DNA of 7,396 bases from JBHEKP01 sp041859375 (GTDB taxonomy: Bacteria > Hydrogenedentota > Hydrogenedentia > Hydrogenedentales > CAITNO01), in contig JBHEKP010000114.1 in assembly GCA_041859375.1 (NCBI GenBank), forward strand, positions 1 to 7,396. Direction: 5' to 3'. The notes beneath the pieces were generated by a model that saw only the letters and a list, made by a program, of their open reading frames with translations, searched no databases and was not told where the DNA came from. Both the position numbers and the translations under genes were made by a program. Below are positions 1 through 6,836 of the stretch, piece by piece (position 1 is the first letter of the stretch; the number at the start of each line of letters is the position of its first letter).

Positions 1-4
1 TCCA

Positions 5-34
5 ATGACAACGCCCCCCGGCGTGTGGTACCCT
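5..34 (+). promoter_or_regulatory. possible sigma70-type promoter for cysS
   Basis: ATGACA at 5-10 (five of six matches to TTGACA) is separated by 18 nt from TACCCT at 29-34. That hexamer is a weak -10 (three of six), but it is preceded by TGG, giving an extended -10 of the same TGN type as the two better promoters at 4470-4498 and 4527-4557. It would start transcription near 41 and leave a leader of about 60 nt before cysS. The sequence to the left is not visible, and cysS could also be read from an upstream gene. A TGA at 6-8 could be the end of such a gene, but nothing supports one. Confidence 0.3.
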
Positions 35-101
35 TTTGGGCCGGAACGGACCCCGGCGGCGGCGCGCCAAGGGGGCCCGCACACACGCGGAGACATGAGA
101 C

Positions 102-1499
102 ATGGCACTGGTTTTCCAGAACACATTGACGCGGAAAAAAGAGGCCTTCACGCCCCTCACTCCCGGCGAGGCGGGGCTGTACACCTGCGGCCCGACCATC
201 TACAACTTCGCCCACATCGGCAATTTCCGGGCCTATGTCTTTGAGGATCTGCTCCGCCGTTACCTGGAGTTCAAGGGCCTCAAGGTGCGCCACATCATGA
301 ACCTGACCGATGTGGAGGACAAGCTGATCCGCACCTGCCGCGAGACGGGCCGCCCGCTGAGGGAAATCACGGCGAAGTACGCCGCCGCCTTTTTCGAGGA
401 CGTGCGCACCCTGGGCATCCGCCCCGCCGACGTGTATCCGGCGGCGACGGACCACATCCCCGAGATGATTGAGATGATCAAGACCCTCCGCGACAGGGGC
501 CACACCTACGAGGACAAGGGCAGCATCTATTTCCGCATCAGCAGCTTCCCCGAATACGGGCGGCTGGGCCACATGGACCTGGACCAGCTCCAGAGCGGCG
601 CGAGCGGCCGGGTGGACGCGGACGAGTACGACGCGGAGGAGGCGCGGGACTTCGCGCTGTGGAAGGCCTGGGACGCCGACGACGGCGACGTGTTCTGGGA
701 GACGGAGCTGGGCAAGGGCCGCCCCGGCTGGCACATCGAGTGCAGCGCCATGAGCATGAAGTACCTCGGCCCGCACTTCGACATCCACTGCGGCGGCGTG
801 GACAACATCTTCCCGCACCATGAGAACGAAATCGCCCAGTCCGTGTGCGCCACGGGCCGGGGCTTTGTGAACTACTGGCTGCACTGCGCCCACCTGGTGG
901 TGGAGGGGCGGAAGATGTCCAAAAGCCTGGGCAACTTCTTCACCCTGCGCGACCTCGTTGAAAAGGGCGCGGACCCGCTGGCCATCCGCTGGGTGCTCAT
1001 CGCCACGCACTACCGCCAGCCGAACAACTTCTCCTTCGACGCGCTCGACGCGGCGAAGCAGGCGCTGAACCGCATCCGCGACTTCCGCATCCGCCTCGGC
1101 GAGGCGCGCGGGGACGGCGGCGATCTGGCGGACCTCTGCGCGAAGTGCGCGGCGGAGTTCGAGGCGGAGATGGACGACGACCTGAACATCTCCGGCGCGC
1201 TGGGCGCGGTGTTCAACTTCATCCGCGACGTGAACAAGGCGCTGGACGAGGGAAGCGCGGGTGCCGAGGGCGCGAAAAACGCCCTTGCCCTGCTGGACCG
1301 GCTCGACGCGGTCACGGGCATCTTCGCGCCGCCCGCCGGCGACGAGGCGCCCCGCGAAATCCTCGACAAGGTGAACGCCCGACAGCAGGCGCGGCGCGAC
1401 CGCGACTTCGCCGGGGCCGACCGCCTGCGCGACGAGGTGCTCGCCGCCGGGTGGGTCATCGAGGACACCCCCAAGGGCCCCCGGGTCAAACGGGCCTGA
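102..1499 (+). CDS. cysS: cysteinyl-tRNA synthetase (CysRS)
   Basis: Class I aminoacyl-tRNA synthetase that activates cysteine with ATP and charges tRNA-Cys in the cytoplasm. The 465 residues match the usual bacterial length of about 460. The HIGH-type signature is HIGN at residues 38-41, and KMSKS is at 271-275, followed by LGNFF. The tightly bound zinc of this family is served by C29 (in YTCGPTIYN), C214 (in WHIECSAMS), H239 and E243 (in FPHHENEIAQ); all four are present. The C-terminal part (about 310-465) is the helical DALR-like domain plus the tRNA-binding tail, including the typical RQQAR-RDRDFAGADRLRDEV helix. The ATG at 102 is preceded by GGAG at 89-92, 9 nt away, which supports this start; an ATG at 95 is out of frame. 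The metallophosphoesterase gene follows after 33 nt on the same strand. No anomaly is seen. Confidence 0.98.
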   Translation: MALVFQNTLTRKKEAFTPLTPGEAGLYTCGPTIYNFAHIGNFRAYVFEDLLRRYLEFKGLKVRHIMNLTDVEDKLIRTCRETGRPLREITAKYAAAFFEDVRTLGIRPADVYPAATDHIPEMIEMIKTLRDRGHTYEDKGSIYFRISSFPEYGRLGHMDLDQLQSGASGRVDADEYDAEEARDFALWKAWDADDGDVFWETELGKGRPGWHIECSAMSMKYLGPHFDIHCGGVDNIFPHHENEIAQSVCATGRGFVNYWLHCAHLVVEGRKMSKSLGNFFTLRDLVEKGADPLAIRWVLIATHYRQPNNFSFDALDAAKQALNRIRDFRIRLGEARGDGGDLADLCAKCAAEFEAEMDDDLNISGALGAVFNFIRDVNKALDEGSAGAEGAKNALALLDRLDAVTGIFAPPAGDEAPREILDKVNARQQARRDRDFAGADRLRDEVLAAGWVIEDTPKGPRVKRA

Positions 1500-1532
1500 C
1501 CGCGCCGCAACCACGGGAACTGGCGTTTCATC

Positions 1533-2501
1533 ATGCGCAAGAAAAAGATATTCTGGCTGGTTGTCGCCGCCGCGCTGGCGCTGCTCGCGTGGCGCGCCGG
1601 GGCGTCGGCGGCGCTGCTGGTGGCCGCGCTGCTGGCCGCCGCGCTCGCGCTGCTCTTCACCGTGAAATGGGTCGCGGCGGGCTTCGGCCTGAAGAAGCTC
1701 GTCCAGGCGCGGGAAACGCGCGGCTTCGACGCCATGACGGCGGCGCTGAAGCAGCGCCTGGGGGAACCGGACGCCTTCCGTTTTGTCGTGCTGGGCGACA
1801 CGCGCAACGTGGTGCGCGTCGCCCGCGAGGTGTACCGCCGCGCCGCGGGCGAGTCGCCCGCCGTGATCTTCCACACCGGCGATATCGTGCGCGGCGGCAC
1901 CCCTTGGGAGTTCCTGCGCAACCATGTGGCCCTCCTCGGCATCACCGACCCCGCGCCCATGTTCTGCGTGCCGGGCAACCATGACCGGGGTGTGCGCCGC
2001 GACTTTTCCGCCTTCAAGGCGCTCTACGGCGACGACAGGTTCTGCCTCGACTTCGGCGGATGCCGCTTCGCGGGGTTCAACAACAGCGGGCGCAAACGGG
2101 TCACGCGGGAGGACCTGGACTGGCTGGACCGCGAGCTGGGCCGCCCCGGCGCAGGGCACCGCTTCGTCTTCCTCCACATCCCCCCGGCATTCTTCGAGGA
2201 GACCTTTGTCTCCGACACGCGCAGGCGCGGCTTCAAGGAGAATGCGGCGGAATTCCACGCCCTCATGCGCGGGCACGGCGTCGACGAGGTGTTCATGGCC
2301 CACATCCACGGCTACGCCACCACCGTCCTGGAGGGGGTGCGCTACACCCTGACCGCGGGCGGCGGCGCGCCGCTGAGCGGACGCCTCGCCAGGGAGGGAC
2401 AGGCCTTCAATTACGTCGTGGTCAACGTGTCCCCGGAGGGGGTGCGCCGCGTGGTGGTGCGGGGCCGCGATAGCGACTGGACCCGCACGGAGGAAAACTA
2501 A
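1533..2501 (+). CDS. membrane-anchored calcineurin-like metallophosphoesterase
   Basis: Predicted metal-dependent phosphoesterase of the calcineurin superfamily, 322 residues; substrate unknown. The N-terminus is a short basic stretch (MRKKK) followed by two Ala/Leu-rich hydrophobic segments at about 6-20 and 24-45, so the enzyme is probably tethered to the inner membrane. The catalytic domain spans about 82-310. Metal-site motifs appear in family order: GDTRN at 88-92, HTGD at 114-117, GNHD at 148-151, a lone His in FLHIPP (H215), and AHIHG at 256-260, which stands for the GHxH motif. Motif I lacks the usual Asp-x-His: the third position is Arg91, a variant I believe also occurs in other GDT-type members. 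No strong Shine-Dalgarno is visible; the closest is GGGA at 1515-1518, 14 nt away. It lies 33 nt after cysS and is probably cotranscribed. The family is clear, but specificity (nucleotide, lipid or protein phosphate) cannot be read from the sequence. Confidence 0.88.
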   Translation: MRKKKIFWLVVAAALALLAWRAGASAALLVAALLAAALALLFTVKWVAAGFGLKKLVQARETRGFDAMTAALKQRLGEPDAFRFVVLGDTRNVVRVAREVYRRAAGESPAVIFHTGDIVRGGTPWEFLRNHVALLGITDPAPMFCVPGNHDRGVRRDFSAFKALYGDDRFCLDFGGCRFAGFNNSGRKRVTREDLDWLDRELGRPGAGHRFVFLHIPPAFFEETFVSDTRRRGFKENAAEFHALMRGHGVDEVFMAHIHGYATTVLEGVRYTLTAGGGAPLSGRLAREGQAFNYVVVNVSPEGVRRVVVRGRDSDWTRTEEN

Positions 2502-2516
2502 TCCCCGGACTCCCGC

Positions 2517-3455
2517 CTATTTCCCCAGGGGAATGACCGATCCGCCCGTGGCATGGACGCCCGCCGCCAGCCCGCCGTTGGCGTAATGCCCCACAGCCAG
2601 CCCGCCGTTGGCCAGTCCGCCCGCGGCGAGTCCGCCCACCGCCACGCCCCCCACCGCGCAACCGCCCACGGCCAGCCCCCCCGCAGCGCAGCCGCCCACC
2701 GCCACCAAACCCGCCGCCACACCGCCCACGGCCACGCCGCCCACGGCCATGCCCCCCGCGGCAAAGGCCAACCCAAAAGCCACATCCCCCACGGCAATGA
2801 CCCCGCGCGCAACGGATCGGGGCCGTCCGTCCTTCGGGCCGACGGCCACATGCACCAGCGGCAGGCCCAGGAAGGTTGCCGCCGACTTGTACTCAAAGCT
2901 GCGGGCATGTCCGGCGGGCACGGGCCAAACCCGCCCGTCCGACGCCGCGCCGCCGGACACGCACGCTTCGTTCAGCGCCCGCAAAAGCACCCGGCGCGCC
3001 GCGGGCTTTTGCATGGCCGCAAGCGCGAAGGGCCAGCCGAGGGTGAACAGCACCACATAGGCCCCGACGGCCAGCGCGCCCGCGGGCGTCTGCCGCGCCC
3101 ATTCCGCCGCCTCCGGCACAAACAGCGGCACCCCCAGCACCAGCAGCGCCGGCAGGCACATGAACAGGCAGTACTGCATCCAACGGTAATAGGAAACACG
3201 GTAATGGACGGATCCGTCGTCGCGGCGTTCCAAGGTGATGTCGTTCAACCCCACCGCCAGGGCGCTCTGGAAGGAGTCCGCCACCACGCGGATGCGGTTT
3301 CCGTCGCGCCCCGCCACCCGGTAGCGGTTGCGGAACGCGGGCGTGAGCGGAAGCAGGCGGTTTTCCCCCGCGCGCCGGGCGATTTCGTCCAGAAAATCCT
3401 CCGGCGCGCTGCCCGGCGGCAGTTCCCCCTCAAAAACAGGCGTGAATCGTCCCAT
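2517..3455 (-). CDS. two-helix membrane protein with C-terminal AxGG(V/L) pentad repeats
   Basis: Uncharacterised; I cannot name a family with a known function. It has 312 residues from the ATG at 3455; a GTG two codons upstream (3461) is also possible. ATG is preferred because GGGGG (3461-3465) lies 5 nt upstream as an SD-like element. Residues 1-92 are soluble, mixed and charged, with strand-like patterns (NRYRVAGRDGNRIRVV, SVHYRVSYYR). Two hydrophobic helices follow at about 94-115 and 124-148. A short soluble stretch (150-210) contains VAVGPKDGRPRSVARGV. The rest, about 216-306, is a tandem five-residue repeat, Ala-x-Gly-Gly-(Val/Leu/Cys). Fifteen units run in perfect register, preceded by three less regular ones. 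The regular part has no Asp, Glu, Lys or Arg. The gene lies 30 nt downstream of the lytic transglycosylase on the same strand, so one transcript is likely, which hints at the cell envelope without proving it. Its TAG stop is 15 nt from the convergent phosphoesterase stop. Confidence 0.8.
   Translation of the reverse strand: MGRFTPVFEGELPPGSAPEDFLDEIARRAGENRLLPLTPAFRNRYRVAGRDGNRIRVVADSFQSALAVGLNDITLERRDDGSVHYRVSYYRWMQYCLFMCLPALLVLGVPLFVPEAAEWARQTPAGALAVGAYVVLFTLGWPFALAAMQKPAARRVLLRALNEACVSGGAASDGRVWPVPAGHARSFEYKSAATFLGLPLVHVAVGPKDGRPRSVARGVIAVGDVAFGLAFAAGGMAVGGVAVGGVAAGLVAVGGCAAGGLAVGGCAVGGVAVGGLAAGGLANGGLAVGHYANGGLAAGVHATGGSVIPLGK
2538..2810 (-). repeat. 15-nt coding tandem repeat (AxGG pentads)
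   Basis: This is the DNA of the repeat domain of the membrane protein. Each unit is 15 nt and encodes Ala-x-Gly-Gly-hydrophobic. Units 1-3 (about 2778-2810) are irregular and end with a one-residue register shift. Units 4-18 (2538-2762) are in unbroken register. Across those fifteen units Ala is invariant at position 1 and Gly at position 3, Gly holds position 4 in twelve, and position 5 is mostly Val, Leu or Cys. Position 2 is the most varied (Val, Ala, Asn, Thr). The units differ at synonymous and non-synonymous sites, so this is an aged protein repeat under selection, not a fresh microsatellite. Confidence 0.85.
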
Positions 3456-3485
3456 GGCCACCCCCGGTTCGGGATAGGGCCGTGC

Positions 3486-4418
3486 TTACGCGGCCGATTT
3501 TTCTATGGACTTCACCAAATCCTTGCGCACGGGATAGGAGCGGTTGGCGAATTCGATGAACCAGTACGGCTCCTTGTCCACCACCTTGTCGGCGGGCTGG
3601 GTCAGCCCGCTGTGGAAATACACCGTGTAGGATCCCCGCGCCGTGGTTGTGGCGCGGTGTATCCGCACTTTCGGCGACACCCCGGCCACGCGCACATGGG
3701 GCACGGCTCCGCCCTTGCTGTACGCGGCGTCATAGGCGGAGACAATCTTGACGTAGTTGACCGTCTCCTCGAAGGGCGGGATGCCCTTGTACTTCTTCAC
3801 ATTCTCCGGCCCCGCGTTGTACGCCGCCAGCGCCAGCTGCTTGTCGTTGAACAGCTCCATCATCTTGGCAAGGTACTGGGTGCCGCCCGCGATGTTCTGG
3901 GTGGGGTCGAAAATGTCCGTCACCCCCATCTCCGCCGCCGTGCCGGGCATGAGCTGCATCAGCCCGCGCGCCCCCGCCGGGGACACCGCGTTGGGGTTGA
4001 AGGCGCTTTCCGCGTGGATCACCGCGTAAATCAGCGACTCGTCCAGCCCGTAGATGGTGGCGTAGCGGCTCACGATTTCCTTGACGCTCGAGTCGGTCAC
4101 CACCTTGGGCACGGCCTTCGGGGTGGGCTTGTACTTGGGCGGCAGGGGAATGCGCTCGTATTTGACGTTGATCTCCACAAAATCGTCCCGCTTCTTGTAC
4201 TTGTCGGGGCGGTTGGTGAAGGTCATCGTGCCGTTCTTGTCCTGGAACTGGTGCAGCGTGCGCCCCCGTGACTTTTCCGCCAACTGGATGCGGGGTGCCG
4301 TGCGGACGGCCTTGTCCGTGGAGGCGTGCGGTGACGCCCAAGCCGTCGCGGCAAACGCCGCAGACAGGGTCAGCGCCACGGCCCCCCCGAGCCGGCTCAG
4401 TCGTTTACGTCTGATCAT
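3486..4418 (-). CDS. secreted lytic transglycosylase (SLT domain) with N-terminal DUF4124-like module
   Basis: Cleaves the MurNAc-GlcNAc bond of peptidoglycan with 1,6-anhydro ring formation, in the periplasm. From the ATG at 4418 it has 310 residues. Residues 1-28 form a classic signal peptide: MIRRKRLSR, a hydrophobic core, then a probable AWA cleavage site. Residues about 51-72 (RTLHQFQDKNGTMTFTNRP) resemble the small DUF4124 module often found on envelope proteins. A Pro/Lys linker (about 91-104) leads to the SLT domain at about 112-230. Its motifs are HAESAFNP with catalytic Glu137, GLMQLMPGTA at 152-161 and AAYNAGP at 198-204. About 65 more residues follow the domain (YTVYFHSG, PYWFIEFANRSYPV) and I do not recognise them. 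An in-frame ATG at 4442 would add MEADLTTP, an acidic start that suits a signal peptide less; both follow the predicted transcription start. First gene of a likely two-gene operon with the pentad-repeat membrane protein. Confidence 0.93.
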   Translation of the reverse strand: MIRRKRLSRLGGAVALTLSAAFAATAWASPHASTDKAVRTAPRIQLAEKSRGRTLHQFQDKNGTMTFTNRPDKYKKRDDFVEINVKYERIPLPPKYKPTPKAVPKVVTDSSVKEIVSRYATIYGLDESLIYAVIHAESAFNPNAVSPAGARGLMQLMPGTAAEMGVTDIFDPTQNIAGGTQYLAKMMELFNDKQLALAAYNAGPENVKKYKGIPPFEETVNYVKIVSAYDAAYSKGGAVPHVRVAGVSPKVRIHRATTTARGSYTVYFHSGLTQPADKVVDKEPYWFIEFANRSYPVRKDLVKSIEKSAA

Positions 4419-4469
4419 GGGAGTCGTCAGATCCGCTTCCATGCAGTTCAAACCCGTCAAATTGTCAAC

Positions 4470-4498
4470 AGTATACCAAGGTTGGGGGCGGCTGGCAA
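4470..4498 (-). promoter_or_regulatory. sigma70-type promoter for the lytic transglycosylase operon
   Basis: Read on the minus strand: TTGCCA (-35) at 4498-4493, a 17-nt spacer, and TATACT (-10) at 4475-4470, extended by TGG immediately upstream. Both hexamers have five of six consensus matches and the spacing is ideal. Transcription should start near 4463, 21 nt before the ATG at 4442 and about 45 nt before the preferred ATG at 4418. This position argues against the open reading frame being used from any start further upstream. Confidence 0.75.
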
Positions 4499-4526
4499 GC
4501 CCCCCGCAACATGTGGGGCCGCAATT

Positions 4527-4557
4527 TTGGCACAAAGCCGCCGGGAGTTGCTACAAT
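4527..4557 (+). promoter_or_regulatory. sigma70-type promoter for the Rep/UvrD helicase
   Basis: TTGGCA at 4527-4532 and TACAAT at 4552-4557 are separated by 19 nt, slightly long. The -10 is extended by TGC at 4549-4551, which can offset poor -35 spacing. Transcription should begin near 4564, leaving a leader of about 57 nt to the TTG start at 4621. The promoter is back-to-back with the transglycosylase promoter; the two -35 boxes are 28 bp apart, so one bound regulator could affect both. Confidence 0.65.
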
Positions 4558-4606
4558 GCCCCCGCCGCGCGCGCACCGCTGCGCGGTTTCCAAAGGGCCT
4601 TTTCAC

Positions 4607-4610
4607 GGAG
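4607..4610 (+). promoter_or_regulatory. ribosome binding site deciding the helicase TTG start
   Basis: GGAG sits 10 nt upstream of the TTG at 4621. The reading frame has no ATG between 4441, which is upstream of the predicted promoter, and a Met inside helicase motif Ia, so a non-ATG start is required. A second TTG at 4642, directly before DGLNPPQRAAV, has no such site. Confidence 0.6.
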
Positions 4611-4620
4611 CGCTTTCGCT

Positions 4621-6681
4621 TTGTCTTCCCATACACGGTTTTTGGACGGGCTTAATCCGCCCCAGCGCGCGGCGGTCGAATGCACCGGGGGGCCGGTGCT
4701 GGTCCTCGCCGGGGCCGGCAGCGGCAAAACCCGGGTCATCACCCGGCGCATCGCCCACATCATCGGGTCCGGCCTCGCGGACCCCTGCAACCTCCTCGCC
4801 GTCACCTTCACCAACAAGGCCGCGGCGGAAATGCGCGAGCGCGTGGCCGATCTGACGGGAAGCGCGGCGGCGAGGGAAATCACCATTTCCACCTTCCACG
4901 CCTTCTGTCTCCAGGTGCTCCGCCGCCACATCAGCCACCTGGGCTACCGGTCCAACTTCACCATCAGCGGCGAGGGCGACAGCCGCACCCTGCTGCGCCG
5001 GGTCACGGAGGAGCTGGGCGCGCAGGGCGAAAGTTTCGACCCCGGCACCTTCCAGGCCGCCATCAGCCTGGCGAAAAACACCGGGGAAACCCCCGAAACC
5101 CTCCGGGACAAGCCCGCCAAAAACGCCACCGAGGAGAAATACCGGCAGTACATGACCGAGGTCTACGCAAAGTACGAGTCCGCCCTCCGCGCCGCGAACA
5201 GCCTCGACTTCGACGACCTGCTCACCCTCACCCTGCGCCTCTGGGCGGAGCATCCCGGCCTCCTCGCCGCCGCGCAGAAGCATTTCCGCTACGTCATGGT
5301 GGACGAGTACCAGGACACCAACGCCGTCCAGTACCGCCTCCTCCGCGCGCTGGTGGACAAGCACCACAACCTCTGCGTGGTCGGCGACGACGACCAGTCC
5401 ATCTACGGCTGGCGCGGCGCCGACGTGCGCAACATCCTCGAATTCGAGCGCGACTTTCCCGAGGCGAGGGTGATCACCCTGGACCAGAACTACCGGTCCA
5501 CCGAAACCATCCTGGCCGCGGCCAACCATGTCATCGGAAACAACACCACCCGCCGCGAGAAGAAACTGTGGTCCTCCCTGGGCAAAGGCCGGGCCATCGA
5601 CCATTTCGTGGTGGGCGACGAGGAGGACGAGGCCCGCGAGGCGGCCAACTGGCTCCGCCACATCCGCCAGAAGGCCGGCGCGGCCTTTTCCGACTTCGCC
5701 ATCCTCTACCGCTCCAACCTCCAGTCGCGCCCCTTCGAGCTGGCGCTGCGCCAGGAGGGAATCCCCTACCAGGTCTTCGGCGGCCAGGACTTCTTCGAGC
5801 GCGCCGAGGTGAAGGACATCATCTCCTACCTGAAAATCATCGCCAACCCTCGCGACGAGGCCGCCTTCCTGCGCGTCGTGAACGTGCCCCGGCGCGGCAT
5901 CGGCGACGGCACCATGCACCTGGCCCACGACATCTGCCGCACCGAGGGCAAGTCCCTCGGCATGGCCATGGCCGCCGTCCTCGAGCGCGGCATGGCCCCC
6001 AAAAACACCGAGCACGGCATCCGCCAGTTCCTCGGCGTGCTCCAGCACTACCGGAAGCGCTTCCGCGACAACGACGCGCCCCTCGACGTCATCGCCCGCG
6101 ACATGGTCCGCGATATTGACTACCTCGGCGAGCTCCAGCGCAACAGCCGCACGCCCGAACAGTACCAGTCCCGCGCGCAAAACGTGGAGGCCGTCATCGG
6201 AGCCCTCGCCATGTACGTCGCGGACACCGACTTCCCGACGCTGAACTCCTTCCTCGACGTCACCCACCTCAACAGTGACGCCCAGTTCGAGTCAAAAACG
6301 GACGTGAAACGGGACGCCGTGTCGCTCATGACCATCCACAGTGCCAAGGGCCTCGAATTCCCCTTCGTCTTCATCGTGGGCCTGGAGGACGGCTCCCTCC
6401 CCCACGAGCGCAGCCTCACCGAGGGCACCCTCGACGAGGAGCGCCGCCTCTTCTACGTCGCCCTCACCCGCGGCAAACGGCACGTCACCCTCTTCGAGGC
6501 CCTCTCGCGCACCCGCCACGGCCGCGAACGCATGTGCAAGCCCAGCCGCTTCCTCGCCGAAATCCCCGAAGAACTGCTCGTCCGCCAGGTACGCGCCGTC
6601 CGCGAAATGGTCCAGGAAAGCGTCGCCCCTCCCGAACCCAAGCCCAAACCCAAGCGCCGCCCCCCCCGCAAAACCCCTTGA
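4621..6681 (+). CDS. Rep/UvrD/PcrA-type superfamily 1A DNA helicase
   Basis: ATP-driven 3'-5' DNA helicase acting in replication restart, repair or conflict resolution. From the TTG at 4621 it has 686 residues. Motifs in order: Q motif LNPPQRAAV (11-19), Walker A GAGSGKT (31-37), Ia AVTFTNKAAAEM (60-71), Ib TISTFHAF (88-95), II VDEYQDTN (227-234), III VGDDDQSIYGWRGA (254-267), IV LDQNYRST (287-294), V MTIHSAKGLEF (570-580) and VI YVALTRGK (612-619). Subdomain 2B is present between IV and V. The length is nearer Rep (about 670) than PcrA (about 720), and stretches such as YRSNLQSRPFE and FFERAEVKDIISYLK recall Rep. It ends in a Pro/Lys/Arg tail (about 670-686) and lacks room for the Tudor-like C-terminal domain of PcrA/UvrD. 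The frame stays open upstream to 4081, but that part is antisense to the transglycosylase and lacks family similarity. I leave the symbol blank because Rep, PcrA and UvrD roles cannot be separated here. Confidence 0.95.
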   Translation: MSSHTRFLDGLNPPQRAAVECTGGPVLVLAGAGSGKTRVITRRIAHIIGSGLADPCNLLAVTFTNKAAAEMRERVADLTGSAAAREITISTFHAFCLQVLRRHISHLGYRSNFTISGEGDSRTLLRRVTEELGAQGESFDPGTFQAAISLAKNTGETPETLRDKPAKNATEEKYRQYMTEVYAKYESALRAANSLDFDDLLTLTLRLWAEHPGLLAAAQKHFRYVMVDEYQDTNAVQYRLLRALVDKHHNLCVVGDDDQSIYGWRGADVRNILEFERDFPEARVITLDQNYRSTETILAAANHVIGNNTTRREKKLWSSLGKGRAIDHFVVGDEEDEAREAANWLRHIRQKAGAAFSDFAILYRSNLQSRPFELALRQEGIPYQVFGGQDFFERAEVKDIISYLKIIANPRDEAAFLRVVNVPRRGIGDGTMHLAHDICRTEGKSLGMAMAAVLERGMAPKNTEHGIRQFLGVLQHYRKRFRDNDAPLDVIARDMVRDIDYLGELQRNSRTPEQYQSRAQNVEAVIGALAMYVADTDFPTLNSFLDVTHLNSDAQFESKTDVKRDAVSLMTIHSAKGLEFPFVFIVGLEDGSLPHERSLTEGTLDEERRLFYVALTRGKRHVTLFEALSRTRHGRERMCKPSRFLAEIPEELLVRQVRAVREMVQESVAPPEPKPKPKRRPPRKTP

Positions 6682-6836
6682 TCCTCCTCCTTATCTGCAC
6701 CTTTGCGTGAGGTATCTTTTCTTCCTCCTCCTTCGCGTTCTCCGCGCCTTCGCGCGCCCTCTCTTCTCTTCCCTCTTCTCTGTTTTCTTTTGTGCTCCTT
6801 TGTGCCCCTTGTGGCCAATCTCTTCCTCCCCTCCCC
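6682..6836. repeat. pyrimidine-rich intergenic block with 10-nt TTTGTGCYCC and CTTCGCG repeats
   Basis: Gene-free DNA after the helicase stop, almost wholly C/T on the plus strand. TTTGTGCTCC (6789-6798) and TTTGTGCCCC (6799-6808) are adjacent 10-nt units, followed by a partial third, TTGTGGCC (6809-6816). Upstream, CCTTTGCGTGAGG (6700-6712), CTTCGCG (6731-6737), TCCGCG (6741-6746) and CTTCGCG (6748-6754) form a looser set. No codon-like constraint or start fits; frames through it give low-complexity peptides on both strands. From general knowledge, such CTTTGCG/TTTGTG strings recur between genes of many environmental bacteria, with unknown role. No convincing terminator hairpin is seen. Confidence 0.6.

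Noticed and set aside
1010..2017. 335-codon minus-strand frame across the cysS/phosphoesterase junction
   Set aside because: Overlaps two real genes; Ser/Arg/Ala-rich shadow product without motifs.
2502..2533. Possible terminator between the convergent stops: TTCCCCAGGGGAA at 2521-2533
   Set aside because: Short palindrome with a tiny loop, inside the coding end of the repeat protein, without a T tract on either strand.
2553..4271. 572-codon plus-strand frame across the pentad-repeat gene and transglycosylase
   Set aside because: Antisense to two well-supported genes; His/Arg/Pro-rich composition typical of shadow frames.
4081..4620. Upstream extension of the helicase reading frame by 180 codons
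   Set aside because: It is antisense to the transglycosylase N-terminus, lies upstream of the predicted promoter, and the Q motif begins shortly after 4621. Openness follows from GC-biased codon use on the opposite strand.
4603..6267. 554-codon minus-strand frame opposite the helicase
   Set aside because: Low-complexity Val/Gly/Glu/Asp-rich product mirroring GC-rich codons of the true gene; no family motif, no start signals.
6699..6724. ACCT/AGGT hairpin followed by T-rich sequence after the helicase
   Set aside because: Only a 4-bp stem with a 7-nt loop and a broken T run; too weak to call an intrinsic terminator.
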